DNA of 64,000 nt from Candidatus Thiodiazotropha endolucinida (GTDB lineage: Bacteria > Pseudomonadota > Gammaproteobacteria > Chromatiales > Chromatiaceae). Positions 45,073-54,228 of the stretch are shown here, in pieces (position 1 is the first letter of the stretch; each line of letters opens with the position of its first letter). The position numbers were made by a program, and so were the translations under genes. The stretch is from positions 1 through 64,000 of the forward strand of contig NZ_MARB01000023.1 of assembly GCF_001715975.1 (NCBI RefSeq). Reading direction: 5' to 3'. The notes under the pieces are model-generated. The model searched no databases. It saw only the letters and a list, made by a program, of their open reading frames with translations, and had not been told where the DNA came from.

Positions 45073-45543
45073 CTAGCTCTTCTTGGCTAACCAGGGGCTT
45101 TGATTCCAAGCGAGCCAGTAATAACCGATTTCATCCATTAGCTCGGAGAACTTTTCGTAATCCAGTGGCTTGGTGACATAACTGTTGGCGTTATGCTCGT
45201 ATGCGTTTGCCACGTCGCGCTCAGCCCGGGAGGTCGTCAGGATGACTACCGGTATGCGTTTCAACTCCTCAGACTGTTTAATCTGCCGCAGCACCTCGAG
45301 ACCGTCGTATTTCGGCAAGCGCAAATCCAGCAAGACCAGATTCACCTGCTGGTGTGATTGCTGATCAATGTATGCACCACGCCCAAACAGGTAGTCGAGT
45401 GCTGCCTCGCCGTCGGTGACATGATGCACGACATTGGCGACGCGATGATGCTCTAGGTTGCGCATCACCAATTCGGCATGCGCGTCGTTGTCCTCCACAA
45501 GGAGTACGTCCAATGGTTCACCTTTCCCCGGCATATCAATCAT
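45073..45543 (-). CDS. single-domain response regulator (Rcp1-like)
   Basis: 156 residues, only a receiver domain: DVLLVEDNDAHAELVMRNLE, phospho-Asp in LVLLDLRLPKYDG, conserved Thr in VVILTTSRAE and Lys in SYVTKPLDY. This resembles the Rcp1 family that partners bacteriophytochrome-like kinases. It overlaps the kinase gene by 4 bp. It may shuttle phosphate between the kinase and the REC-GGDEF-EAL protein. Confidence 0.95.
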   Translation of the reverse strand: MIDMPGKGEPLDVLLVEDNDAHAELVMRNLEHHRVANVVHHVTDGEAALDYLFGRGAYIDQQSHQQVNLVLLDLRLPKYDGLEVLRQIKQSEELKRIPVVILTTSRAERDVANAYEHNANSYVTKPLDYEKFSELMDEIGYYWLAWNQSPWLAKKS

Positions 45544-47030
45544 GTCGCCTCCTCAACGGGTTTGGGCAGAGAGAAACTGAAACGGCTGCCTTGTCCGTTG
45601 CCGTCGGACTCGAGCCAGATTCTGCCACCGTGCACATCTACGATGCGCTTCACCAGTGATAGACCGATACCGGTACCCTCGGTAGTCGGATCCAGGCGGT
45701 CGAACAGCCCGAAAACCTTTTCATGATAGCGCGGATCGATTCCAGGGCCATTGTCACTGACATGGCAGATCACCTCACCTTTACGGTCCTCAAAGCTGAT
45801 TTCGATGCGCGGCCGCTCGGTCGTACTGACGAACTTGGCCGCATTGTCGATCAGATTCAGCACCACCTCTAATAGACGCTTGCGGTCACCGTATACACGT
45901 GGCGGGTCCGGCGCTACAGAGACTTCGACCCGATTTCCATCGATACGACCGGCGACCATCGCCACCACCTCGTCCACCAGCTCACCGAGATCGACCCATT
46001 CCGACGGGTTGACGATCCGACCGATCCGCGATAGCTCCAGCAACTCATCGAGCAGTGTCTGCATCGTATCGGCCGCAGTGGCGATCTGTCGAAGATCCTG
46101 ATCGACGCGTTCATGGTCACCCTGTTTCAGATCGGTCTCGAGCAGGCCGATAAATCCGCTGATTGTGATCAGCGGGCTCTTCAGGTCGTGTGAAACAGTA
46201 TAGGTGAATCGTTCCAGCTCTGCATTTTTGCTCTCGAGCTCATCGATCAGCTCGGCACGTTCCTTGGCCTGCCGCCCGAGCTGATCACGCGACTCGCGCA
46301 GCGACTCGGTGTACTGATGCGATTTGTACAACAAGGCATCGAGTGCCTCCTTGATGCTGCGGATCTCAGCACTCGCTCCACGATCGAGAGGCGGTAACGG
46401 ACTCAGCGTGGCGATATCGCGCTCTCGCACATGCTCGCTGATCTCTTTGAGCGGTCTGAGCAGGCGCGTTATCTGCCACGACAATAATCCGAGCAGCACC
46501 AGCAGGAGGGCCAGTTCCTCGATCAGTCGGGTGCGAACATCGTCGCGCAGATCGCGAAAAAAATCGTCGCTGCCAAAAACTCGGGCGATCGCAATCAGTT
46601 CCCGGCTGGGCCCACCGTATACAGGCACCTCGGTGACGAAACAAGTAGCACAGGCGGCATACCCGCGTGCCAGACTGATCTGTTCCGGCGGCAGTCTGAC
46701 AACATCCGGGTCGAATTCGAGTTCGATCCGAACGATGAACGCCGTCTGAGTCGCCGGGTGCTGGAACAGCAGCGCACGATCCATGACCTTGACCACGGCA
46801 TCGATCTGGTGCGCATCCATGCCCGGCGCCAGCACATCACCAAGCAGATTGGCCAGTGCCTGGCTCTGGAACCTGGCGTTGCTCTGCGCATCGATACGCA
46901 ACTGGGGTTCAAGCACATGGGTCCAATAGAAGATGCCAAATCCCGTCAGTATCGCGACAAGCAAACCGGTCAGCAGCGTAATCCGCGTATGCAGATAGGC
47001 GCCGAACCACAATTTACGCTCAGTCGTCAT
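45540..47030 (-). CDS. sensor histidine kinase with periplasmic domain
   Basis: 496 residues. TM1 covers 16-38 and a periplasmic sensor about 40-170. The sensor contains GYAACATCF, a CxxC pair not followed by His, so not a standard heme-c site. TM2 is near 173-192, followed by HAMP (RLLRPLKEISEHV) and a coiled coil. The HisKA box is YTVSHDLKSPLITISGF, and the ATPase domain has LIDNAAKFV, VSDNGPGID and GTGIGLSLVKRI. It has the form of a bacteriophytochrome-type output kinase with an extracytoplasmic input. It overlaps both neighbours by 4 bp. Confidence 0.95.
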   Translation of the reverse strand: MTTERKLWFGAYLHTRITLLTGLLVAILTGFGIFYWTHVLEPQLRIDAQSNARFQSQALANLLGDVLAPGMDAHQIDAVVKVMDRALLFQHPATQTAFIVRIELEFDPDVVRLPPEQISLARGYAACATCFVTEVPVYGGPSRELIAIARVFGSDDFFRDLRDDVRTRLIEELALLLVLLGLLSWQITRLLRPLKEISEHVRERDIATLSPLPPLDRGASAEIRSIKEALDALLYKSHQYTESLRESRDQLGRQAKERAELIDELESKNAELERFTYTVSHDLKSPLITISGFIGLLETDLKQGDHERVDQDLRQIATAADTMQTLLDELLELSRIGRIVNPSEWVDLGELVDEVVAMVAGRIDGNRVEVSVAPDPPRVYGDRKRLLEVVLNLIDNAAKFVSTTERPRIEISFEDRKGEVICHVSDNGPGIDPRYHEKVFGLFDRLDPTTEGTGIGLSLVKRIVDVHGGRIWLESDGNGQGSRFSFSLPKPVEEAT

Positions 47031-47578
47031 AATGTTTTGGCAATACGCAGGAAGAATGGCTTAAGGCGCACACCGCCGGCATCCAGCGCCCGCATGTTCA
47101 CGAACGGCAGGATCCGGTCACCCACCCAGATGCCGCCTGATGCGCCCTGTTCGACATCACCCTTGTGCGGCGAGATCACCAGCACACCGGCATCCCGGCC
47201 GAATGCCAGTATCCTGGCCAGCGCCTCCGCGGGAAGACGTTCGGTGACAAACATCCCGGCCGGTCGCGCATCACGGTACTCAGCGAGCGCCTCGACACTG
47301 ACGGTACGCACCCGAACCGGCAGATCACGAATGTGGCCGACCTCAGCGAGTCCGGCGGCGAGGTGTTCCACCTCCTGTTCGGCATCCCAATGGACCAACA
47401 GCAGTAACAACGCACCGTCCTTGTCAGTCTTATCTGCAATATCCAGATCCGCTGCGAGGAAGCTGGGGAACAGGTCTATGCCGGCATTGATGCGCAACGA
47501 CTCGACCTCACGCGCCCCCAGACCGGCCGACCACAGCCATAGCACAATGGCGATACCCAGGAGTCGTTCGTTTGGAGA
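47027..47578 (-). CDS. YfiR-family periplasmic protein
   Basis: About 183 residues from MSPNERLLG, which starts a signal sequence (GIAIVLWLWSAGLGA). A longer frame to 47719 overlaps the receptor gene and has no site. The C-terminal GVLVISPHKGDVEQGASGGI and VNMRALDAGGVRLKPFFLRI match the YfiR/DUF4154 fold (GxIxF..N..AAxxAGLKxSxxLLxLAK). In Pseudomonas YfiR represses the cyclase YfiN from the periplasm. Unlike it, no Cys is present in the mature part. It probably binds the periplasmic domain of the adjacent kinase. Confidence 0.85.
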   Translation of the reverse strand, partial: SPNERLLGIAIVLWLWSAGLGAREVESLRINAGIDLFPSFLAADLDIADKTDKDGALLLLLVHWDAEQEVEHLAAGLAEVGHIRDLPVRVRTVSVEALAEYRDARPAGMFVTERLPAEALARILAFGRDAGVLVISPHKGDVEQGASGGIWVGDRILPFVNMRALDAGGVRLKPFFLRIAKTL

Positions 47579-47603
47579 CATGCTACTCAATGCCGAATAA
47601 ACC

Positions 47604-49634
47604 TCAGAAAGCGATCTCGCCCTGCAACCACCACTGGCGACCACGCTGAGGATAGTCTTCCGGATAGGTACCGGGTGGTGCCGGATAGGCATAGTCCTCG
47701 TCGAATAGATTGCGCACACCTGCGCGCAGTGTCATGCCGCTCTGCCCTACATTGACGAAACTGGCGATGAGATCGACGATCTGATAATCCTCCAGTGCCG
47801 CGCGCGGGTCACCGGCGCCGCGCGCGCGGTCACCGACATAGCGGTAGTGGGCATCCAGCAACACCCCCGGGGACAGGCGATAGTGCACACCGAGATTCGC
47901 CAGCCAGTCCGGGGCGCCAGTCAGATCATTGCCGGTGTCTCTGTCCTCGGTGTCTGTGTACGAGGTATTGGCATGCATGGAAAGAGCCTTCGAAACGGCG
48001 TGCTCGATTTCCAGCTCCAGCCCGCGCAGACGCGCATCGCCGCCGTTGGTATAGGTACCGGAAACGACCGAGATCAGGTCATTGAGCTCGCTGTAGTACA
48101 GCGTCGCACGCACGGTCGTGTCGGCCCCCTTGAAGATGTAGCCGAGTTCATGGTTCGTGCTGTCGGTGTTTTCAATATTAGGATTGCCCCGAAGGATCTG
48201 ATTGGGCCTTGTGTACTGTTCGACAAAAGTCGGCGGACGGAAGGCCTTGGCGTACTGGGCCTTGAGGATGTGCTGGCTGGACAGGCGCCACACCGCGGCC
48301 AAGCGCGGGCTGAATGCATTGCCGGCGTCATTGTAATCATCGTAACGCAGGCCGGTAGTGATCATGGCGTCGTCACTCAGACGAAACTGATCCTGCAGCG
48401 CCAGGCTCAGGTGATGGCGATCCTTCTCCGGCAGGAGAAAGTCGACGGGCCCGGTGAAGCTACCGCCACTTCTGGCCTCCCTGATCTCGCTCTTGCGGTA
48501 TTGCAGGTCGATCAGCAACTCGTGCCGCTGCCCGACCCGTCCTTCAAGTTGTACGCCACCGTACCTCTGCCGCTCCTCATAAACGGTGTTGGCTTGCACA
48601 GTACCCAATACCGGAAGGATTGTGAGGATCGCCTCATCCACGTCCTGCTTATGGCGCAGCCAGCCGAGACGCAGGGTTGCATCCCAGCCACTGTTAAGAG
48701 CGAATCCCTGGTGCAGGTCGACCGCCGTATTGACGTGCTGCAACTGTAACCGGTCATCCGGCGCCGGCAATGTGTTGTTGATCCCGAATTGCTCACCGTG
48801 CCTGTTCTCGATGTGCTGCGCACTCAGGCCGAAGTCGCGGTGATCCAGCTCTAGGATCGCCGCGTGTGAATCACGGGCATCATTGACTGGGCCCGGTGCG
48901 TTGGTTAGCGCGGGGGTGAGTCCGTCAGGTCCCGAAATGACATCACCGGCCGCCATGTCTTCGGCGAAGACATTCAGATTCAGGCGCCAATCGCTCCCTT
49001 CGCCTGCCCACGCCAGCGCGGCCCCGCCGCTATAACGTTCATCCTCGCCGACACGCACGAATGCCCGATTATCGTCTTTGCGTGTAATCACGTTGATCAC
49101 ACCTGTGTAGGCATACTCACCGTGCACCGCGGAGCCCGGTCCACGGATCACCTCGATGCGCTCGACCAGCTCAACTGGCAGACTCATGACCGGCCGCACC
49201 CCGCCATGGAGGTTTGTATTCTGCGCAATACCGTTGACCAATACCTTGAAGTTGCCGGACGAAAAAATGAATCCGGTGCCGCGTATCATCAGTGTGCGCT
49301 CACCCTGCGCTCCGACGTACGGCTCGATCCCCGGCACCTCGGTCAGCGCCTCCCAGACATTGCTCTTACCGCTGGATACCAGGTGATCGCCATCGAGTAC
49401 CGTCACCATGCCGGGGACGTAATCGGCATTCAGGCGCGTCTTGGTCGCGATCTCTGTGTACCTGTCGACGATCGCGAGCAGGCGTTGCAGATCAGGATCC
49501 GTACCATGCCCTGCACCATCCGCTGTCGACCAGTCCGATGGCGAAGCCTGGTCTGCGCTGGCGTTCGACAAGGCCAGCAACAGTAGACCGTTGAGTAACG
49601 ACAAAAGGTGTTTTCTGATTGTCTGTTCCGACAT
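47604..49634 (-). CDS. TonB-dependent outer membrane receptor
   Basis: 676 residues. Signal peptide (cleavage near SNASA-DQ). The plug domain (60-170) has VPGIEPYVGAQGERTLMIRG and VELVERIEVIRGPGSAVHGE. The beta barrel ends with NLFDEDYAYPAPPGTYPEDY and a C-terminal Phe (GEIAF). It imports or senses a substrate with energy from TonB. No transport genes follow. Instead the four downstream genes are a periplasmic YfiR-like protein and signalling proteins, which argues for sensing of an outer-membrane ligand. First gene of the operon. Confidence 0.95.
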   Translation of the reverse strand: MSEQTIRKHLLSLLNGLLLLALSNASADQASPSDWSTADGAGHGTDPDLQRLLAIVDRYTEIATKTRLNADYVPGMVTVLDGDHLVSSGKSNVWEALTEVPGIEPYVGAQGERTLMIRGTGFIFSSGNFKVLVNGIAQNTNLHGGVRPVMSLPVELVERIEVIRGPGSAVHGEYAYTGVINVITRKDDNRAFVRVGEDERYSGGAALAWAGEGSDWRLNLNVFAEDMAAGDVISGPDGLTPALTNAPGPVNDARDSHAAILELDHRDFGLSAQHIENRHGEQFGINNTLPAPDDRLQLQHVNTAVDLHQGFALNSGWDATLRLGWLRHKQDVDEAILTILPVLGTVQANTVYEERQRYGGVQLEGRVGQRHELLIDLQYRKSEIREARSGGSFTGPVDFLLPEKDRHHLSLALQDQFRLSDDAMITTGLRYDDYNDAGNAFSPRLAAVWRLSSQHILKAQYAKAFRPPTFVEQYTRPNQILRGNPNIENTDSTNHELGYIFKGADTTVRATLYYSELNDLISVVSGTYTNGGDARLRGLELEIEHAVSKALSMHANTSYTDTEDRDTGNDLTGAPDWLANLGVHYRLSPGVLLDAHYRYVGDRARGAGDPRAALEDYQIVDLIASFVNVGQSGMTLRAGVRNLFDEDYAYPAPPGTYPEDYPQRGRQWWLQGEIAF

Positions 49635-50421
49635 TTGAGTGCGTCCTCAATTGATGGAGCAACAAAGCAATGCGCCATGGCGCTGTTCCTAGTGGAGAAT
49701 CCCCGCGCCCATTTCATCGGGCTGAAAATAAGATTTCTAAACTCCCTGATCTCTAAGAGTTTACCACTCGATATTATCTCAAGGCATCGTAACTAGGATG
49801 CTCCTTCTCGGCCTTGACAACGGTGATAATGCTGTACCGGCCGCTGCCGCTCCGGCTATATTCGCTTGGTGGAACATGTCGCCGACTTGCGTACCAGCGA
49901 GATGACGTGTATTAGGAAGAATAAACGCCCTTTTCACCCAGGTCCAGCGGCAGTTTACAGCTACTGGCCTACCTGGCAGCCCCCCGCCCGATCGACGCGT
50001 GGTCCCTCTGTGAAATGAGATGGTCGCGGCCGTCGTTGACGTCGCCGATGGTGATTGTTCTGCTTGAGACTACAGGCTTGAGTGTTGAACAGGTCGCCGA
50101 TGCCTGCGGCTATAACATCCAGACAGGCGCGGATGGGTATCACGCGTTAGTAAGAATGGCGCAATTGGCATATCAACCAAGGTATCCAGTAAACACCGAA
50201 AAAAAATAAGGCATATAGCACGTAACAAACACCGGGCTCTGACGAGGTTTAAGCATCTCCACGCTTCAGGAAATACAGTAAAATAGGGGTCAGATTAATA
50301 TCCCCTAATATTAGAAACGATTTTTCTCTGAATCCCTGTTTCCCCATGTGTGAATATTCACCTTCGTGCAGATAAATTTGTCATCCTGATCTATACTCGC
50401 TCGCAAAAAGGAGATCGATTC
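49635..50421. other. region upstream of receptor operon with a trace of an AraC-type domain
   Basis: Holds the receptor operon promoter. On the plus strand 50056-50145 reads LLETTGLSVEQVADACGYN, a typical AraC/GlxA helix-turn-helix stretch, but the frame dissolves on both sides. I take it as a dead fragment. No other gene is supported in this 787-bp interval. Confidence 0.5.
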
Positions 50422-51408
50422 ATGCAACGCTATGTTTACATCTTACTGTCATTGATCTTGTCAACCACATACGGTTATGCGGGCGATATGCCGGGCAGCA
50501 GTGATCATCCCAAACTTCCACGTGTGGCTGGTTCGGAAATCCTAGGCTATGATTACAACGACTACGATGCCGCCAATTTTCTGAAAGCGGATACGGGTAA
50601 AAAAATAACAGTAGTGAACCCGGAAGGAAAACGGACGCGTATTCTCTACCTGGCAAAACCGGGAGATAAGCCGCTGGTGGTGCAGAAAAACTATGCTGTT
50701 GCCTTAAGTGAATTGGGGAATGCCAACGAGATATACAGTTGTAAAAACAAAGGATGTAAAAGCAATCTGTTTGCAAACACACTGTGGTCGCGGCATACCA
50801 TGATTCCAACCAAGGGATTAACCCATCCTTTTTATTTATTGGGATTCTCACACAATTTCACATCGCCCACATATCGCTATAGCGACGTGACAACAGACAG
50901 TGCCAGATACCATGTTGGTGTGTTTTCCGCTGTTATCGCCGCGAACAACTCCAATAAAAATTTCCAGCAACGGACCGTGATGCTGGTTGAAATTCTGGAA
51001 GTCAGCAATTTCGAGGCGACACTGGAGTTCGTCGACGCATCCGAAATGCAACAACAGATTGTAGAGTCTGGGCACGTGGCCCTGTACGGCATCCAATTCG
51101 ACCATGACAAAGCGACGTTACGCCCGGAGTCCAAAGAAACGATTACCGAGATAGTGAAGGCACTACAATCGGACCAGACCCTGCAACTCTACGTGGTAGG
51201 CCACACTGACGATGTCGGAAGCCTGGCATACAACCAGAATCTTTCCCTGAAACGTGCCAAAACCGTCGTTGAGGAATTAGTCGGCGCCGGCATCGAAAGC
51301 GGCAGACTCACCGCGCTTGGCGTGGGACCCGCAGCACCGGTGAGCAGTAATGACAAGGAAGCCGGACGAGCAAAGAACCGGCGGGTCGAATTGGTAAAGC
51401 GTAGATAA
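50422..51408 (+). CDS. OmpA-family outer membrane protein
   Basis: 328 residues from MQRYVY, chosen because AAGGAG lies about 8 bases upstream. Signal peptide ends near GYA-GD. Residues 30-200 are a domain with YDYNDYDAANFLKA and a Cys pair (YSCKNKGCKSN) that resembles the DUF4892-type N-terminal part of such proteins. The C-terminal OmpA domain (about 215-325) has LYGIQFDHDKATLRPES, VVGHTDDVGSLAYNQNLSLK and the closing AKNRRVELV, and binds peptidoglycan. It is monocistronic. Confidence 0.9.
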   Translation: MQRYVYILLSLILSTTYGYAGDMPGSSDHPKLPRVAGSEILGYDYNDYDAANFLKADTGKKITVVNPEGKRTRILYLAKPGDKPLVVQKNYAVALSELGNANEIYSCKNKGCKSNLFANTLWSRHTMIPTKGLTHPFYLLGFSHNFTSPTYRYSDVTTDSARYHVGVFSAVIAANNSNKNFQQRTVMLVEILEVSNFEATLEFVDASEMQQQIVESGHVALYGIQFDHDKATLRPESKETITEIVKALQSDQTLQLYVVGHTDDVGSLAYNQNLSLKRAKTVVEELVGAGIESGRLTALGVGPAAPVSSNDKEAGRAKNRRVELVKRR

Positions 51409-51478
51409 GCTGAACCCATTGAGCTGCATATTTTACCGGTGTTATCGGTGACTGCTGAGACATAGTCATTGGGCAACG

Positions 51479-51790
51479 CAGGAGGTTGGCTATGTTGCCC
51501 GCCAAGAGGGGCGCATGGGAAGCCTGGTAACCGTCAAGATCCGATTCCAAGGATTCGAGACTCACACCCGTAGCCGGACACTGCCGACACCGACCGCGGT
51601 GGACCTGGAGATCTTCCGACAGGCCTGGGCACTCTACCGGGTCGAAGATTGGGAAGGGCGACCGGTGAGACTGATTGGGCTGGGCATAGGCGTGTGAGAG
51701 AGTGATGCTTATCACCTGGCGAACCAAGGCGACCTGTTCGACGAGATGACTTCCGAGCTCGGCCCCAAACAGGATAGCCTTTACGCAACT
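51479..51790 (+). pseudogene. dinB: DNA polymerase IV (dinB) C-terminal remnant
   Basis: Reads VGYVARQEGRMGSLVTVKIR, FETHTRSRTLPTPT and GRPVRLIGLGIGV, the little-finger domain of a Y-family polymerase. A TGA (51695-51697) interrupts it before ESDAYHLANQGDLFDE, the usual C-terminal tail ending in a clamp-binding motif. The palm and catalytic residues are missing. It is immediately followed by an IS3 fragment. Confidence 0.8.
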
Positions 51791-51797
51791 GTATTGG

Positions 51798-51968
51798 TCA
51801 AGTCTTTTTGGCCACGGTTTTATATGCATTCCAATACTGTTGCTCAACTACCCTCGGCGCCAATCCGTCATTGTGAGTATGTGGCCTGAATTGGCTATGG
51901 TATCCAATGATATATTCAGTAATGTGGTACTTCACTTCCTCAATCGTGCGATAACCAGCCTCAGGCAT
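51798..51968 (-). pseudogene. IS3-family transposase (OrfB) C-terminal remnant
   Basis: 56 codons: GYRTIEEVKYHITEYIIGYH, then SQFRPHTHNDGLAP and EQQYWNAYKTVA, with a stop at 51800-51798. This is the integrase-core C-terminus of an IS3-type OrfB. The DDE residues lie in the missing part. The upstream side ends at the tandem repeat starting 51987. Confidence 0.85.
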
Positions 51969-51986
51969 GCAAATAGTGACTGTCCC

Positions 51987-52084
51987 GGTTTATGGTTTAT
52001 GGTTTATGGTTTATGGTTTATGGGTTTATGGTTTATGGGTTTATGGGTTTATGGGTTTATGGGTTTATGGTTTATGGGTTTATG
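51987..52084. repeat. telomere-like tandem repeat (GGTTTAT / GGGTTTAT)n
   Basis: About 13 head-to-tail units that alternate between 7-bp GGTTTAT and 8-bp GGGTTTAT in an irregular order. One strand is G/T-rich with two or three G per unit, similar to eukaryotic telomeric arrays. It lies between the IS3 remnant and the terminator of the PPK2 gene. Confidence 0.95.
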
Positions 52085-52106
52085 AGAGAAAGTGCTGCAA
52101 TTGAGC

Positions 52107-52136
52107 ATGACTGGCCCGCGTTAAGGGGCCAGTCAT
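52107..52136 (-). terminator. hairpin after PPK2 gene
   Basis: ATGACTGGCCC (52107-52117) pairs perfectly with GGGCCAGTCAT (52126-52136), an 11-bp stem with an 8-base loop, 35 bp after the stop. No long U-tract follows on the minus strand. Confidence 0.6.
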
Positions 52137-52170
52137 GTTACAAACAAAGTATCCAGAATTGTTGCACTCA

Positions 52171-53039
52171 CTATGTATACTTATACATTTCTCCAACACT
52201 TCCAACAATTTTTGGATCGGGAGGTATGGCAATCTCCTTATTCTTATCCGCATATGGCAAGCTGTTGAGGACATAACGCATACAATTCAGGCGGGCTCGC
52301 TTTTTACCATCAGATCGAATGATTGTCCATGGCGCCCAAGGAACATCCGTTTTTTCAAACATGATATTCTTCGCTTCGGTAAACTCGTCCCAACGCTTTA
52401 AGCCATCCTGGTCTACTGGGCTTAACTTCCACTGTTTGAGGCGATCGGTTTCACGTGATTTAAAGCGCCGGAACTGTTCTTCTCTACTGACGGAAAACCA
52501 GAATTTGTATAATCGAATACCGTCATCGACAAGCATATGTTCGAAGATCGGAGCCTGCTTCAGGAACATCTTGTGCTGTTCCGTGGTACAAAATCCCATT
52601 ACCGGTTCGACAACACCGCGATTGTACCAGGAGCGATCGTAGAGAGTGATTTCTCCCTTAGTAGGCAGTGTACTGATATAACGCTGGAAGTACCACTGGC
52701 CGAGTTCCCTTTCACTGGGTATGGTCAGAGCGATAACATGAGCCTGCCGGGGGTTCATATGTTCCATGAAACGTTTGATCGTGCCTCCTTTCCCACCGGC
52801 ATCCCTGCCCTCAAAGATCATTACAATGCGCTCTCCGGTATCCCTCACCCACTTTTGCAGTTTCAGCAGTTCCACTTGAAGCTCTGCTTTTTCCTTTTCA
52901 TACTCTTCACGACCCATTTTTTTTCATAGGGATACTGGGGGCCGATGAGCTGCTTCTTCTTGGATGCGTTTACCTTATCAACGATATGCTTGGGAACGCC
53001 TTTGTCTAATGCGGATGGTTGAAATCTTATGTTCGCCAT
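52171..53039 (-). CDS. ppk2: polyphosphate kinase 2, with N-terminal frameshift
   Basis: The uninterrupted frame 52171-52917 (248 codons) has the whole catalytic domain: Walker A FEGRDAGGKGGTIKRF, lid and LYDRSWYNRGVVEPVMGFC. The true start is probably ATG 53039, with GGGAGG six bases upstream. It gives MANIRFQPSALDKGVPKH and ...GPQYPYEKK, the usual PPK2 N-terminal helix. A run of eight A (52917-52926 area) separates the two frames; nine would join them as YEKKMGREEYE. PPK2 moves phosphate between polyphosphate and nucleotides. The A8 run may be a deletion, a sequencing artefact or a slippery site. The catalytic core could still be made from the internal ATG. Confidence 0.9.
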
Positions 53040-53137
53040 GTTTGCCTCCCATTTTCGGGTTATTGAATTATTTGTGTTTTCAATCCAGTCTTATATCTCA
53101 GGTCGACTATTTTGTTTTACTCCATCCCTGAATTGAT

Positions 53138-53513
53138 TCAATACTTCAATGTAACTTCATTTTTCAGGTAGCGTTGATCCATACGGGTTCCGCAGGAGAT
53201 CAGAACTGTCTTGATACCCATGTAATTTAAGGGTAATGGCGATACGATGAAACAGTATCCTGTTCTCGGATATAATCTGGCGTCCCCGGTCGTACAGCCC
53301 GGCTGCGGTTTGTGGATAGCCGCAACAGCGATAACCGGGTGGCATGACTGTCTCCGCACCCACTTCACGAAGTATGGCCAGTGTGGCTATGCCGACTTCA
53401 CTGAACAACCGCTCAGAGCCGCAGTCGGGAAAATAGAAATTCGCATAATTTTCCTCAGACAGCTTACCAGGATTGTGCAGTATCGGTACTGAATCAGTGC
53501 CATCAAGCCTCAA
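53138..53513 (-). pseudogene. Fe-S oxidoreductase (CCG domain) remnant
   Basis: Reads NYANFYFPDCGSERLFSEVG, PPGYRCCGYPQTAAG, then loses frame near 53240. The alternate frame continues MGIKTVLISCGTRMDQ. These are the two halves of a CCG (heterodisulfide reductase/GlcF-like) cysteine-rich domain; the second Cys of the last motif is Arg. The gene's N-terminal ferredoxin part is missing. The fragment ends 24 bp from an IS91-type end, which probably cut it. Confidence 0.75.
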
Positions 53514-53536
53514 TGGATTGCGCAGTGTCTGCTAAT

Positions 53537-53749
53537 GCGAAGTATAAGGAGAATGACCACAACCACCCTGCATATAAGCAGAAAACTGGAGGCAGGATAC
53601 ACCGGAAATAACCTTCCATCCAGCCTCAATCGATTCAACAGCCCGTATTTCCGGTTGAATCTACCCCCTCACACTGACTTCCCGGCCTTCCTGCTGAATT
53701 GGGACAACATGCCACCAGGTAACCTATCCTTCAGTTGCTGTGCCGTGTA
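53537..53749 (-). repeat. IS91-type element end, copy B
   Basis: Starts GCGAAGTATAAGGAGAATGA and continues AACTGGAGGCAGGATACACC, then GGTTGAATCTACCCCC and the GCCAC-CAGGT-AACCTATCCTT block. It aligns with copies A (12318), C (58650) and D (62572). No transposase C-terminus remains; the copy runs straight into an IS3 fragment. Confidence 0.75.
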
Positions 53750-53868
53750 GACCGGTTTGCCGCTGATCTTCCCAGGCCCGTTTGGATAACGGGCTCTTGA
53801 ACCATGCATAGAAGCCACTCGGATGGACATTGAGCACCCGGTACATCGTTGCTACCCGAAATTCATGG
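53750..53868 (-). pseudogene. IS3-family OrfB N-terminal remnant
   Basis: About 40 codons: HEFRVATMYRVLNVHPSGFY then AWFKSPLSKRAWEDQR, the start of an IS3-type OrfB before its integrase core. It is cut on the left by the IS91 end. Confidence 0.75.
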
Positions 53869-53890
53869 CTCAGTTACAAAATCTACTACT

Positions 53891-53983
53891 TTATTCTGTA
53901 GCCAATATTTGGTAGAGAAGTGTCAGTTCCTGTCGGTGACGTTCATAAGGTGGGCTGTGTGGCGACCGGTCCGTGAACGCAGC
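53891..53983 (-). pseudogene. IS91-family transposase N-terminal remnant
   Basis: 31 codons: DRSPHSPPYERHRQELTLLY then QILATE and a stop. It is closely similar to the fragment at 14975-15193 (RSPHSPPYKRHRPEQTLLYH). Confidence 0.75.
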
Positions 53984-54048
53984 TTGCCGCGCTGTTAACC
54001 CTGATCCCCAACCTGTCGGATTAAATCTGTATTTCTGGCCTTCATGGA

Positions 54049-54228
54049 TTACTGCCAGGTATAGACCGCGCCTGCACCAGGCGCTGAATTGTCTGCCTCG
54101 CCACCGGTTGCGCTGCTGTCTTCTTCAGGAGCACCTACCACCAGAGTATCCCCAGAGATCGCTACACTGGCGCCAAACTGATCACCCCCATCAGTATGGA
54201 CCGCCTCGAGATAAACCTGCTGACTCCG
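54049..54228 (-). pseudogene. FG-GAP repeat protein remnant
   Basis: 60 codons: AVHTDGGDQFGASVAISGDT then LVVGAPEEDSSATG and APGAGAVYTW, one full FG-GAP (integrin alpha-type beta-propeller) repeat with its Ca-binding D-x-D-like loop. It is joined in frame behind the IS91 transposase text at 54229. The rest of the large surface protein is missing. Confidence 0.8.

Noticed and set aside
50015-50209. 64-codon frame with an AraC-like helix-turn-helix stretch
   Set aside because: Only about 19 residues match; flanks are random, so it is reported as a trace and not as a gene.
51992-52276. Frame with repeated M-V-Y-G-L-W-F units
   Set aside because: It is simply the translation of the tandem repeat; no start signal and no continuation with protein character.
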